From: JABDIP01 sp965250245
GTDB taxonomy: Bacteria > Pseudomonadota > Alphaproteobacteria > DSM-16000 > Inquilinaceae
DNA: 64,000 nt
Assembly: GCA_965250245.1 (NCBI GenBank)
Contig: OZ252296.1
Location: forward strand, 1,054,001-1,118,000
Direction of reading: 5' to 3'
Positions 53,714 through 62,647 of the stretch are shown here, in pieces. The stretch's first letter is position 1; each line of letters begins with the position of its first letter. The notes beneath the pieces are model-generated. The model ran no database searches. It worked only from the letters and a program-made list of their open reading frames with translations, and was not told the origin of the DNA. The position numbers were made by a program, and so were the translations under genes.

Positions 53714-54490
53714 CTATTCCTTAACCCGATCTCCGATTGGGCCTGAGGAGTGCGCCTCGAGCCATTCCACTGCAGCCCAGGGATGGCTCACACGCTCGCC
53801 CGGCAAACGTTTGGGCCGTTGGATCATGATGACCGGCAGGCCAAGCCGTTGGGCCGCGACGATCTTGCCATAGGTGGCGGAACCGCCGCTGTTGCGGCTG
53901 ACGACGGCGTCGATGCGATGGTTGGACAGCAGCCCTACCTCGTCGTCGACATTGAAAGGACCCCGACCCAGGATCAGCTCAGGGTCCGGAATCGGCAATG
54001 GCGCATCTGGCGGGTCGATCATGCGCAAAAGGAACCAGACCCCGCTCAGTCGTCCAAAGGGCGCAAGATGCTGCCGTCCGATCGACAGGAATACACGGCG
54101 AGCCAGGCCAACGATCTTCCCGGCGGCCGCCTCGGCGTCTGCCACGTCGATCCAGTTGTCATGCGGACACCGACGCCAGGCCGATCGCTCCAGCCGCAGC
54201 ATCGGGACGCCGGTCAATCGGCTTGCTTCGATGCCATTCCGAGAGATCTGTTCGGCGAAGGGATGGCTGGCATCGATCAAGGCGTGGATCGACTGTTTTG
54301 CAAGATAGCCGGCCAGCCCCTCCGCTCCACCGAAACCGCCGATCCGTGAGGCGCCTGGAGGCATTTCCGGATCGCTGGTGCGGCCGGCAAGCGACGTTAT
54401 CGGCTCGAAATCCGGATGGTCCGCCAGCAGCTCGGCAACCTGAAGCCCCTCTGTTGTCCCGCCCAGGATCAGAACGCGCTTAGCCAACAA
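53714..54490 (-). CDS. cobK: Precorrin-6A reductase
   Basis: A 258-residue CobK/CbiJ enzyme, NAD(P)H-dependent. It opens LAKRVLILGGTTEGLQVAELL, then LIDASHPFAEQISRNG (strongly conserved DATHPFA-like motif), RLERSAWRR, VFLSIGRQHLAPF, ILGRGPFNVDDEVGLLSNHRIDAVVSRNSGGSATYGKI. The TTG at 54490 is preferred because AGTAGGA lies six bases before it and the protein then begins like other family members. A GTG at 54508 is the frame limit. It overlaps the cbiD stop. Confidence 0.93.
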   Translation of the reverse strand: MLAKRVLILGGTTEGLQVAELLADHPDFEPITSLAGRTSDPEMPPGASRIGGFGGAEGLAGYLAKQSIHALIDASHPFAEQISRNGIEASRLTGVPMLRLERSAWRRCPHDNWIDVADAEAAAGKIVGLARRVFLSIGRQHLAPFGRLSGVWFLLRMIDPPDAPLPIPDPELILGRGPFNVDDEVGLLSNHRIDAVVSRNSGGSATYGKIVAAQRLGLPVIMIQRPKRLPGERVSHPWAAVEWLEAHSSGPIGDRVKE

Positions 54491-55577
54491 GCCGTGTCCT
54501 ACTGGCACCGACCATCCGGCCGCTGCGGTCGAAGATCAGAAGCTCGATCCGGATGGCGTCGCCCGTTGCCTCGAGCGCTGACCGTCGGGCGTCTTCCGCG
54601 ACCGCGTCAGCCAAGGCAAAGCCGGCCTTTGCGGCCATGTCCAGCGCATGCCGGCCGGTATTCGCCGAGGCGATGCGCTCGGCAAGGACGGCGTCGGCGC
54701 TGGCCGCCATCGCGGTTTGCGCCAGCCGGCCCATGTCGAGCTGGCTGCGGCCGGAATGCAGGTCCATGTGCCCCTGGCCGAGCTTGGCGAGCTTGGCGAA
54801 GCCGCCGGCGATGGTGAGCTTCGGGACCGGGTGCCGGCGCAGGTATTTCAGCAGGCCGCCAGCGAAATCGCCCATGTCGAGCAGGGCCATGTCCGGCAGG
54901 CCGTACAGCGTCTGCACCGCCGATTCCGAGACCGAGCCGGTGGCTGCGGCGGCGTGTTCGATGCCGGCCGCCCGCGCCACGTCGATGCCGCGATGGATCG
55001 AGTGGATCCAGGAGGAGCAGGAGTAGGGGGTGACGATGCCGGTGGTGCCCAGCACCGACAGGCCGCCGATGATGCCCAGCCGGCCATTCAGCGTCTTGCG
55101 CGCCATCTCCTCGCCGCCGGGAATGGCGATCTCGATCTCGACGTCGCCGGCATCGTCATTGGCTTCGGCGACCTCGCGCACGGTGTCAGTCATCATCCGG
55201 CGGGGCACCGGGTTGATCGCCGGCTCGCCGACTCCGAGCTCGAGCCCCGGCCGGGTCACCGTGCCGACGCCCTCGCCGGCCCGGAAGGTAACGCCGCTAC
55301 CGTCAGTGCCCCGCCGCACCCGGGCCAGGATCAGCGCGCCATGGGTCACGTCCGGATCGTCGCCGGCATCCTTGACGATGCCAGCCTCCGCCATCGCGTC
55401 GTCGCGCCGGGTCTGCGCCAGCGGGAAGCTGGGCGTCTGGCCCTTCGGCAGGGTGATCGCCACCGGATCCGGGAACCGGCCGGTCAGCAGTGCGGTATAG
55501 GCGGCGCGGGTCGCCGCCGTGGCACAGGCGCCGGTGGTCCATCCGCGGCGCAGCGGGCCTTCGGGACGATGGCTCAT
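54480..55577 (-). CDS. cbiD: Cobalt-precorrin-5B C1-methyltransferase
   Basis: A 365-residue CbiD protein: LRRGWTTGACATAATRAAYTALLTG, DDPDVTHGALI, GVGTVTRPGLELGVGEPAINPVPRRMM, GRLGIIGGLSVLGTTGIVTPYSCSSWIHSIHRGIDVARAAG, and the C-terminal GHMDLHSGRSQLDMGRLA. CbiD is the early-cobalt enzyme that replaces CobF. Upstream of cobK on the minus strand with an 11-base overlap, so the two are cotranslated. It is divergent from cobA. Confidence 0.95.
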   Translation of the reverse strand: MSHRPEGPLRRGWTTGACATAATRAAYTALLTGRFPDPVAITLPKGQTPSFPLAQTRRDDAMAEAGIVKDAGDDPDVTHGALILARVRRGTDGSGVTFRAGEGVGTVTRPGLELGVGEPAINPVPRRMMTDTVREVAEANDDAGDVEIEIAIPGGEEMARKTLNGRLGIIGGLSVLGTTGIVTPYSCSSWIHSIHRGIDVARAAGIEHAAAATGSVSESAVQTLYGLPDMALLDMGDFAGGLLKYLRRHPVPKLTIAGGFAKLAKLGQGHMDLHSGRSQLDMGRLAQTAMAASADAVLAERIASANTGRHALDMAAKAGFALADAVAEDARRSALEATGDAIRIELLIFDRSGRMVGASRTRLVG

Positions 55578-55637
55578 GGCGCCCCATTATCGACGGGCGG
55601 CGTTTTTTGGCTAGCGGTCGCCGGGGCGCCGCCGATA

Positions 55638-56486
55638 ATGACCGTGATGGACAGGCTGACCTTCGACTTGCCGGAGTTTCGACCGGGCTGGGTGTGGCTC
55701 ACGGGCGCCGGTCCCGGCGATCCGGGGCTGCTGACCCTGCATGCGCTGCACGCGCTGCGCAGCGCCGATGTGGTCGTCTATGACGCCCTGGTCAGCCCGG
55801 AGGCGTTGTCACTGGCGAGCCCCGGCGCGGCGCTGGAATATGCCGGCAAACGCGGCGGCCGACCGTCGCCGACCCAGGCGGATATCAGCCAGAAGCTGAT
55901 TCGCCTGGCGCGGTCGGGCAAACGGGTGCTGCGCCTGAAGGGCGGCGACCCCTTCGTCTTCGGCCGCGGCGGGGAGGAGGCGCTCACCCTGGTCGAGGCC
56001 GAAATCCCGTTCCGCATCATCCCCGGCATCTCGGCCGGCGTCGGCGCGCTGGCCTATGCCGGCATCCCGCTGACCCATCGCGACACCAATTCCGCCGTCA
56101 CCTTCCTGACCGGCCACAACGTCTCGGGCGTCGTGCCGGACCAGTTCGACTGGCCGGCCATCGCCAAGGCCTCGCCGGTGCTGGTGTTCTACATGGCGAT
56201 GAAGCACCTGGCGGAGATCGCCGGCCGCCTGATCGCCGCCGGCCGCGATCCCTCCGAGCCGGTCGCCGTCGTGAGCAAGGCGACGACCCCGGACCAACAG
56301 GTCCTGGAGACCACCCTGGCCGACTGCACAGCCGACGCGGAGCGCGCCGGCATCTCGCCGCCGGCGATGGTCGTGGTCGGGGAGGTCGTGCGCCTGCGCG
56401 CGGCTCTAGACTGGCAGGGCGCGTTGGACGGCAAGCCGCTGCAACGCGATCCGCTGGGAACGCGCTCCCGACCGCGGGCCGGCTGA
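55638..56486 (+). CDS. cobA: Uroporphyrinogen-III C-methyltransferase
   Basis: A 282-residue SUMT that makes precorrin-2 from uroporphyrinogen III: VWLTGAGPGDPGLLTLHALHAL, VVVYDALVSPEAL, YAGKRGGRPSPTQADISQKLIRLARSGKRVLRLKGGDPFVFGRGGEEA, IPGISAGVGALAYAGIPLTHRDTNSAVTFLTGH. It lacks the CysG dehydrogenase/chelatase part. ATG 55638 or 55647 is the start; upstream frame is antisense to cbiD. The stop is directly followed by the cobB ATG. Confidence 0.95.
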   Translation: MTVMDRLTFDLPEFRPGWVWLTGAGPGDPGLLTLHALHALRSADVVVYDALVSPEALSLASPGAALEYAGKRGGRPSPTQADISQKLIRLARSGKRVLRLKGGDPFVFGRGGEEALTLVEAEIPFRIIPGISAGVGALAYAGIPLTHRDTNSAVTFLTGHNVSGVVPDQFDWPAIAKASPVLVFYMAMKHLAEIAGRLIAAGRDPSEPVAVVSKATTPDQQVLETTLADCTADAERAGISPPAMVVVGEVVRLRAALDWQGALDGKPLQRDPLGTRSRPRAG

Positions 56487-57794
56487 ATGGCCACCCCCGG
56501 CGTGCTGATTGCCGCGCCGGCCTCCGGCAGCGGCAAGACCACCGTCACCCTGGCGCTGCTGCGCCATTTCCGCGATGCCGGCGTGGCGGTGGGCTCGGTC
56601 AAGGTCGGGCCGGACTTCATCGACCCCGCCTTCCATGCCGCGGCGAGCGGCCGTCCCTGCTGGAACATCGATGGCTGGGCAATGCGGCCGGAAACCGTCG
56701 CGGGCCTCGTCGATCGCGCGGGCAGCGGGGCGGAGCTGATCATCGGCGAGGGGGTCATGGGGCTGTTCGACGGCGCCCCGGACGGCCGCGGATCGACCGC
56801 CGATCTGGCGGCCCGGACCGGCTGGCCGGTCATCCTGGTGATGGATGTGCGGGGCCAGGCGGCCTCTGCCGCCGCCACCTTGTCGGGGTTCGCGCGCCAC
56901 CGTGCCGACGTGCCGGTCTCGGGCGTCCTCTTCAACCGCGTTGGCGGCGAGCGCCATCGGCGCATCCTGGCGCGCGCTTGCGAGGCACTCGATATTCCGA
57001 TCCTGGGGTTCATTCCGCGCGATGCGGCACTCGCCCTGCCGGATCGCCATCTCGGGCTGGTGCAGGCCGCCGAGCACGAGGATCTGGAGGTCTTCCTCGC
57101 AAGCGCCGCGAGGCAGGTCGCATCCCATGTCGATACCGCCGCCCTCCGTGCTCTGGCCAAGCCTTCAAGGCCGATGGTGGATGGCGTCGAAGACATGGTG
57201 CCGTCGCTGGGTCAGCGCATCGCGGTCGCGGCCGACACCGCCTTCGCCTTCACCTATCCGGCCATGCTGGACGCGTGGCGGAACGCCGGGTCTGACGTAG
57301 TTCCGTTTTCCCCGCTGGCCGACCAGCCGCCGGATGCGGACGCGGATGCCGTGTTCCTGCCCGGCGGCTATCCGGAACTGCACGCCGGGCGCCTCGCGGC
57401 CGGCACGCGTTTCCTTGCCGGCCTTCGAGACGCGGCCACCCGGGGCGCTCTGATCTACGGCGAATGCGGCGGCTACATGGTGCTGGGCCGCGGGCTGGTG
57501 GACGGTGACGGCGTACGGCACCGCATGGCGGATCTGCTGCCCGTCGACTTCGCCTTCGATCGCCCGCGTCTTTCTCTCGGGTACCGGGATCTGGCGACTG
57601 CGGACGCCGGGCCCCTGGGCCCGGGCGGCCGGCGCTATTGCGGCCACGAGTTCCACTACGCGACGGCATCGGCCAGCGCCGCGGCGGATCCCCTGTTCCT
57701 CGTGCGGGACGCGGAGGGCGTCGACCTGGGGCCGGCCGGTGCCCGTGCCGGCAGGGTGATGGGCTCATTCATCCACCTGATCGACAGGGCCTGA
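56487..57794 (+). CDS. cobB: Cobyrinic acid a,c-diamide synthase
   Basis: A 435-residue CobB/CbiA amidotransferase: P-loop PASGSGKTTVTLALLRHF, VKVGPDFIDPAFHAAASGRPCWNIDGWAM, GVMGLFDGAPDGRGSTADLA, then the C-terminal class I GATase domain with FLPGGYPELHA and nucleophile in YGECGGYMVLGRG. It amidates the a and c side chains. No gap after cobA (TGA-ATG), so they form a two-gene unit at the end of the cob cluster. Confidence 0.95.
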   Translation: MATPGVLIAAPASGSGKTTVTLALLRHFRDAGVAVGSVKVGPDFIDPAFHAAASGRPCWNIDGWAMRPETVAGLVDRAGSGAELIIGEGVMGLFDGAPDGRGSTADLAARTGWPVILVMDVRGQAASAAATLSGFARHRADVPVSGVLFNRVGGERHRRILARACEALDIPILGFIPRDAALALPDRHLGLVQAAEHEDLEVFLASAARQVASHVDTAALRALAKPSRPMVDGVEDMVPSLGQRIAVAADTAFAFTYPAMLDAWRNAGSDVVPFSPLADQPPDADADAVFLPGGYPELHAGRLAAGTRFLAGLRDAATRGALIYGECGGYMVLGRGLVDGDGVRHRMADLLPVDFAFDRPRLSLGYRDLATADAGPLGPGGRRYCGHEFHYATASASAAADPLFLVRDAEGVDLGPAGARAGRVMGSFIHLIDRA

Positions 57795-57872
57795 CGGCCG
57801 CACTGGCCGATCCGCGCGCCGGCGCGCTACGATCGGCCCGGATGCGATGACTCACCGGTGAAAGGGCAAGGG

Positions 57873-58655
57873 ATGGAACTGGGACTGACCGGCAAACGCG
57901 CGCTGGTGATGGGCGCCTCGCGGGGCATTGGCCGCGGCATCGCGCGGGTGCTGGCGTCGGAAGGCTGCGAACTGGTGATCGCCGCCCGCAACATCGACCG
58001 GCTGGAGGAGGACGCCAAGGCGCTTCGGACCGATCACGGTGTCGCGGTTGTCCCCCGTCCGCTCGATCTTGGCGACGAAGAGTCCGTCGCCGACCTCGCG
58101 GGGTTCCTGTCCGGCGAGGGTGTCGACATCCTGATCAACAACAGCGGCGGGCCGCCACCCTCCGGCGCCCTTGGCGTGGAGCCGGAACAATGGCGCCGGC
58201 ATTTCGCCTCGATGGTGCTGTCACTGATCCGGTTGACCGAGGCCGCGGTCGGGCCGATGCGGGCCAAGGGCTGGGGCCGGATCCTGACGATCGCCTCCTC
58301 CGGCGTGGTGCAGCCGATCCCCACGCTCGGCATCTCCAACACCCTGCGATCCAGCCTGGTGGCGTTCTCCAAGACGCTGGCCGGCGAGGTGGCGGGGGAC
58401 GGCATCACCGCCAATGTGATCCTGCCGGGGCGGATCGACACCGAGCGTGTCGCGGAGATCGACGGCCGGGTGGCCGAACGTGACGGCAAGCCGATCGACG
58501 AGGTTCGGCGCGCATCGGAGGCGGCCATTCCCGTCGGCCGGTACGGCACGGTGGAGGAATTCGCCAGCACGGCCGCGTTCCTGGTCAGTGTTCCCGCCGG
58601 CTATGTGACCGGCCATGTGGTGCGCGTGGACGGCGGATTGATCCGCTCGATCTGA
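57873..58655 (+). CDS. SDR-family protein lacking the canonical Tyr-Lys pair
   Basis: A 260-residue short-chain dehydrogenase/reductase-fold protein: cofactor site LVMGASRGIGRGIARVLA, ILINNSGGPPPSGA, and C-terminal GYVTGHVVRVDGG. In the active-site stretch IASSGVVQPIPTLGISNTLRSSL the Ser is kept, but no Tyr or Lys stands in the YxxxK place; it reads SNTLR. This pattern occurs in an uncharacterised FabG-like subgroup. ATG 57873 has AAAGGGC upstream; GTG 57858 is an alternative. Substrate unknown; 78 bases after cobB on the same strand. Confidence 0.88.
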   Translation: MELGLTGKRALVMGASRGIGRGIARVLASEGCELVIAARNIDRLEEDAKALRTDHGVAVVPRPLDLGDEESVADLAGFLSGEGVDILINNSGGPPPSGALGVEPEQWRRHFASMVLSLIRLTEAAVGPMRAKGWGRILTIASSGVVQPIPTLGISNTLRSSLVAFSKTLAGEVAGDGITANVILPGRIDTERVAEIDGRVAERDGKPIDEVRRASEAAIPVGRYGTVEEFASTAAFLVSVPAGYVTGHVVRVDGGLIRSI

Positions 58656-58929
58656 CGGCAGATCGGCCCTCAGGCCAGGCTTGAAACCGATGGTTGTCAC
58701 GCCCCCTGGATTTGGCGCCCGAATCCGGGAAAAGTTGTTCTTTTCAATCCGATGCGCGCGATGGTTTTAAGAAAGGCTTGAGAGGTCCTGCCTAGGCTAG
58801 ACGGCTGGGCTGCACTTCCGCTGCCCGACCGCGTTTCGGCCGGCTTCCTGACCCATACAGACCGCCGGACCCGGCGCGGCGCGAGTTTCGACCAGAACGG
58901 CCGCTGGGCGGCCGTCGCGAGCGTGGGCG
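58656..58929 (+). promoter_or_regulatory. Intergenic region before the phosphatase-STAS-Mla operon
   Basis: A 274-base gap, relatively AT-richer at 58725-58790. It contains a 6-5-6 inverted repeat (GAAAAG-TTGTT-CTTTTC, 58729-58745) that could be an operator or part of a promoter. No ORF or RNA gene is apparent. Confidence 0.35.
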
Positions 58930-60660
58930 ATGGCAGATCCCGCAAGGGATATTTCGGTCAAGACGCCGCCGGCGCAGCCGGAGTCGGCCTCTTATTGCCT
59001 GGCCGCCGCCATCGGCCGGGTCGCCGGGGCTGACGGCCCGACGGCGATCGCCGACGCGCTGCTGGACGGCTGCCGCAGGATCACCGCGGCCGGCGTCGGT
59101 GCGGTCGTGCTCTGGGACCCGACCGTCGGCCAGGTGGTGTGCCGGGCCAGCGCCGGCGCGGTCGCCCTGACCGGGCTCGCGGTCACCATGGACTCCTCGG
59201 CCGTCTCCGCCTGGCTCGAGGACGGCCTTGCCCCCTGGCTGCGGGCGAAGGGGATGCCGCAGGACGGGTGCACGACCCTGCCGCTGTTCCATCGCGACCG
59301 GCAGCTGGGGGCCGTCGTCCTGTCCCAGATGGCCGATGGCGCGCCGATATCCGCCGCGGATCAATCGGCCATGGAGGCGATCGCCGCGGCGGCATCCCTG
59401 GCGCTTGCCAACGGCCATCTCGCAACCTCCAACGCCGAGTTCGAATCCCAGAACCGGGACATCGAGCTGGCGGCGGAGATCCAGCGCAACCTGCTGCCCG
59501 GTCCCGAGCAGGGCGGCCCGACCATGATCGGCCTCAACCGCCCGGCCAAGAAGGTCTCCGGCGACTTCTTCGACTTCTACCCGTTGCCCGACGGGCGCAT
59601 CCGCTTCGCCCTCGGCGACGTCTCGGGCAAGGGGCTGAACGCCGCCCTGCTGATGGCCAAGACGGCCAGCCTGTTCCATTGCCTGGGCAAGGCGCTGGAC
59701 GATCCTGCGCATCTGCTGGCCCTGATCAACCGCGAGCTTCGCGAGACCGGTGGGCGGGGCATGTTCGTCACCATGGTCGCCGGGGTCTATTCGCCGGCCA
59801 GCGGCGAGGTGCGCTTTGCCAATGCCGGCCACCTGCCGCCGCTGCTGCGCCGTACCGATCGCAGCTACGAGGAGTTCCCGGCCGATGCGCCGCCTCTGGG
59901 GGTGCTGAGCGACCTGGATTGCGAGACCCAGGTGGCGCAGCTCGACGGCGGCGAGTTCTACATCTTCACCGACGGGCTGACCGAGTTCCAATACGGCGAC
60001 AGCGACGAGCTCGGCGTCGACGGCCTGATCCAGATGATCGAATCCATGGCCGAGACGCGGCTGGAGGATCGGCTGCGCCATGTCCTGGCCGATCTGGACG
60101 GCGATGGCTGGCGCGCCCGCGACGATCTCACCGTGCTGGCGATCGACGATGCCCGGGCCAGCCGCGCGGTCGCTTTCCCGATCTGCGGCGACGGCGTGCG
60201 CAACCTGATGGGGCCGAGCCCCGTGGAGGCCGGTGTGGAGTGCCTTGCCTATCTGAGACTGCCGGCCCAGGTCGACCGCATGCGCCTGGTGCGCGGAGCG
60301 GTCGCCGGTGCCGCCGGCCTGTGCGGCTTCGACGACGACACCACCGCCGACATCGTGCTGGCGGTCGCGGAGGCGGGGCAGAACGTCATCCTGCACGCCT
60401 ATGGCGGCCGCGAGGGTGAGGCGATCGAGCTGGAGATCCTCCGGCGCGCCAACGCCCTGGTGATCCGGCTGCGCGATTTCGCCTCGCCGACAGATCCCGA
60501 TTCCCTGCGCCCGCGTGACCTGGACGACATCATGCCCGGCGGGCTGGGTACCCATTTCATCCGCGAGATCATGGATTCCGCGGAATTCCTGCCGCCGCCG
60601 GGCGGCGAAGGCAACCTGCTGCAACTGACCAAGAAGATCGGACAGTCTGATGAGTTGTGA
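58930..60660 (+). CDS. Partner-switching regulator: GAF-like, PP2C (SpoIIE) phosphatase, HATPase kinase domain
   Basis: A 576-residue cytoplasmic regulator. Residues about 20-170 are GAF-like (CRRITAAGVGAVVLWDP, TTLPLFHRDRQLGAVVL). A coupling helix (FESQNRDIELAAEIQRNLLPGP) leads to a SpoIIE-type PP2C phosphatase (about 205-415) with metal-binding Asp residues in SGDFFDFY and LGDVSGKG, FANAGHLPPLL and FTDGLTE. Residues about 440-575 are an RsbW-like HATPase (AVAEAGQNVILHAYGG, with the N-box; GGLGTHFIREIMD, the G-box). It carries both kinase and phosphatase activities expected to act on a STAS protein, encoded by the next gene, which it overlaps by 11 bases. Confidence 0.92.
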   Translation: MADPARDISVKTPPAQPESASYCLAAAIGRVAGADGPTAIADALLDGCRRITAAGVGAVVLWDPTVGQVVCRASAGAVALTGLAVTMDSSAVSAWLEDGLAPWLRAKGMPQDGCTTLPLFHRDRQLGAVVLSQMADGAPISAADQSAMEAIAAAASLALANGHLATSNAEFESQNRDIELAAEIQRNLLPGPEQGGPTMIGLNRPAKKVSGDFFDFYPLPDGRIRFALGDVSGKGLNAALLMAKTASLFHCLGKALDDPAHLLALINRELRETGGRGMFVTMVAGVYSPASGEVRFANAGHLPPLLRRTDRSYEEFPADAPPLGVLSDLDCETQVAQLDGGEFYIFTDGLTEFQYGDSDELGVDGLIQMIESMAETRLEDRLRHVLADLDGDGWRARDDLTVLAIDDARASRAVAFPICGDGVRNLMGPSPVEAGVECLAYLRLPAQVDRMRLVRGAVAGAAGLCGFDDDTTADIVLAVAEAGQNVILHAYGGREGEAIELEILRRANALVIRLRDFASPTDPDSLRPRDLDDIMPGGLGTHFIREIMDSAEFLPPPGGEGNLLQLTKKIGQSDEL

Positions 60661-60982
60661 TGTGACGGAGAGAGACGGCACGCTCGTCGTCGACCTGAGC
60701 GGGTCGGTCGATCTGGAGCATGCCGACGGCGTGCGGAAGGCCCTGCTGGGGTGCATCGAGAAACGGCGCGACATCCATGTGAGCCTGGCCGGGGTCGACT
60801 ACATCGACAGCTCGGGCATCGCCACGCTGGTCGAAGCCTTCCAGCTCGCCAAGGAGAACGGCACCGGCTTTGTCCTGGCCGCGGTGAGCAACCAGGCGCT
60901 CCGGGTCCTGAAGCTGGCCCGGCTCGACACCGTCTTCACCATCCTCGATCCCGACGCCGCGCCACAGGCCGCGGGGAGCTGA
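60650..60982 (+). CDS. STAS-domain protein (anti-sigma-antagonist-like; possibly MlaB)
   Basis: A 110-residue single STAS domain. LVVDLSGSVDLEHADGVRKALL and VDYIDSSGIATLVEAFQLAKENG are typical, and Ser55 stands where SpoIIAA-type proteins are phosphorylated. Two roles fit: target of the upstream kinase/phosphatase in partner switching, or MlaB, the STAS subunit that binds MlaF in Mla lipid transporters. Its place between the phosphatase and mlaE, overlapping the former and 18 bases from the latter, favours a shared role. Confidence 0.9.
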   Translation: MSCDVTERDGTLVVDLSGSVDLEHADGVRKALLGCIEKRRDIHVSLAGVDYIDSSGIATLVEAFQLAKENGTGFVLAAVSNQALRVLKLARLDTVFTILDPDAAPQAAGS

Positions 60983-61000
60983 CCGGAGCGAACCAAGGCG

Positions 61001-61786
61001 ATGCGGGCACTGGAAGCGATCGGCCGTCGCACCGTCGACGGGTTCGACCAGATCGGCTTGGGCTGCGTGCTACTGGCCGAAAGCGCGTTCTGGATCGTCG
61101 CCGGCAGCCGCCGGCGCCAGCCGGTCCGCCTGTCCGCGACCGTGGCCCAGATGGTCGAGACCGGGCTGATGGCCCTGCCCATCGCCACCATCCTGTCGGC
61201 CACCATCGGCCTGATGCTGGCGATCCAGGGCCACTATACGCTGGGCCTGTTCGGCGCGGAATCCTTCGCGCCCTTCGGCATCGCCCTGTCGGTGGTGCGG
61301 GAGTTCTCGCCGCTCATCATCGGCATCCTGGTCGCCGGCCGGTCTGGATCGGCGCTGGCGGCGCGGTTGGGCACCATGGAGACCAACCAGGAGATCGATG
61401 CGCTGCGGGTGATCGGCGTCAGCCCGGTCCGCTACCTCCTGGCGCCGGCCCTGCTGGCGATGCTGGTGATGGTGCCGGCGCTGACCATGTGGGCGAACCT
61501 GGTGGCACTGGCCGCGGCCGGCGCCTACACGACGGCCCAGCTCGATACCTCCATGGCCGCCTTCGCCGCCGATGTGATGGACGCGCTGTCGGTCGGCGAC
61601 CTGACCCACGGGTTGGCAAAGAGCGCGCTGTTCGCGCTGCTGGTGGCCCTGATCGGCGCGGTCAACGGCACCCTGATCAAGGGCGGTGCCGAGGGCATCG
61701 GGCGTTCGACCACCCAGGCGGTGGTGCAGGGCATCGCCGCCATCGTGATCGCCGACATGATCTTCGCATTCCTGGCGACGCAGTAG
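61001..61786 (+). CDS. mlaE: MlaE-family lipid ABC transporter permease
   Basis: A 261-residue inner-membrane permease of the MlaE/YrbE family with about five TM segments: LSATVAQMVETGLMALPIATILSATIGLMLAIQG, VVREFSPLIIGILVAGRSGSALAARLGTMETNQEIDALRVIGVSPVRYLLAPALLAM (the family's most conserved cytoplasmic loop). It moves phospholipids together with the ATPase and MCE protein encoded downstream. One base separates it from mlaF. Confidence 0.93.
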   Translation: MRALEAIGRRTVDGFDQIGLGCVLLAESAFWIVAGSRRRQPVRLSATVAQMVETGLMALPIATILSATIGLMLAIQGHYTLGLFGAESFAPFGIALSVVREFSPLIIGILVAGRSGSALAARLGTMETNQEIDALRVIGVSPVRYLLAPALLAMLVMVPALTMWANLVALAAAGAYTTAQLDTSMAAFAADVMDALSVGDLTHGLAKSALFALLVALIGAVNGTLIKGGAEGIGRSTTQAVVQGIAAIVIADMIFAFLATQ

Positions 61787-61787
61787 C

Positions 61788-62612
61788 ATGGCACAGCACG
61801 CACCACTGCCGCCGGCCGCGGAGAATGGACCGGTCATCGAGATTTGCGGGCTGAACGCGTTCTACGGGACCCGGCAGATCCTGTTCGATGTCGACCTGAC
61901 CGTCGATCGCGGGGAGATCATGGTCATCATGGGCGGCAGCGGCTCCGGCAAGAGCACACTGCTGCGCCACCTGGTCGGGCTGAACACGCCGACCAGCGGC
62001 ACGATCCGGCTGCTCGGCCAGGATATCGGCGCGCTCAGCGCACTGGCCATGCAGGAACTGCGGCGGCGGATCGGCGTCGCCTTCCAGGGCGGTGCGCTGT
62101 TCAGCTCCATGAGCGTGGCGGAGAACATCATGCTGCCGCTGCAGGAGCACACCAACCTGGACCGCAAGACCATGGAGATCATGGCGCGGATGAAGCTGGA
62201 GGTGGTCGACCTGCCCGGCTTCGGCGATCTCATGCCGTCGGAGCTGTCCGGCGGCATGCTCAAGCGCGCGGCGGTGGCACGCGCCATCATCACCGACCCG
62301 CAGCTGCTGTTCTTCGACGAACCGTCGGCCGGGCTCGACCCGGTGGTCTCGGCGGCGCTCGACGATCTCATCCGCCAACTCCGCGACGCCATGGAGATGA
62401 GCGTCGTGGTGGTCACCCACGAGCTGGAAAGCGCCTTCGGCATCGCCGACCGGATCACCGTTCTGGACAAGGGACGGATCCTGATGACCGGCACCACCAA
62501 CGAGATCCGCGGCAGCGACAACCCGCGCATCCAGAACCTCCTCAACCGCCGGCCGGAGGCAGCACAGGTGGACGCGGACGAATACCTCAAACGCCTGACC
62601 GGAACCGCCTAG
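61788..62612 (+). CDS. mlaF: MlaF-family lipid ABC transporter ATPase
   Basis: A 274-residue ABC ATPase with Walker A MGGSGSGKST, Q-loop IGVAFQGGALFSSMSVAENIMLPL (typical MlaF wording), signature ELSGGMLKRAAVARA, Walker B LLFFDEPSAGLDPV and VTHELESAFGIADRI. The C-terminal helix (IQNLLNRRPE) also matches MlaF. It energises lipid transport by MlaE and MlaD. Confidence 0.94.
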   Translation: MAQHAPLPPAAENGPVIEICGLNAFYGTRQILFDVDLTVDRGEIMVIMGGSGSGKSTLLRHLVGLNTPTSGTIRLLGQDIGALSALAMQELRRRIGVAFQGGALFSSMSVAENIMLPLQEHTNLDRKTMEIMARMKLEVVDLPGFGDLMPSELSGGMLKRAAVARAIITDPQLLFFDEPSAGLDPVVSAALDDLIRQLRDAMEMSVVVVTHELESAFGIADRITVLDKGRILMTGTTNEIRGSDNPRIQNLLNRRPEAAQVDADEYLKRLTGTA

Positions 62613-62647
62613 CCGCGGCCGCCCCGACACGAGATTTCGAGATTGTC

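Noticed and set aside
52801..53720. Transposon ends or target duplications around the AT-rich insert
   Set aside because: I compared both edges and found no convincing direct or inverted repeats and no recombinase gene.
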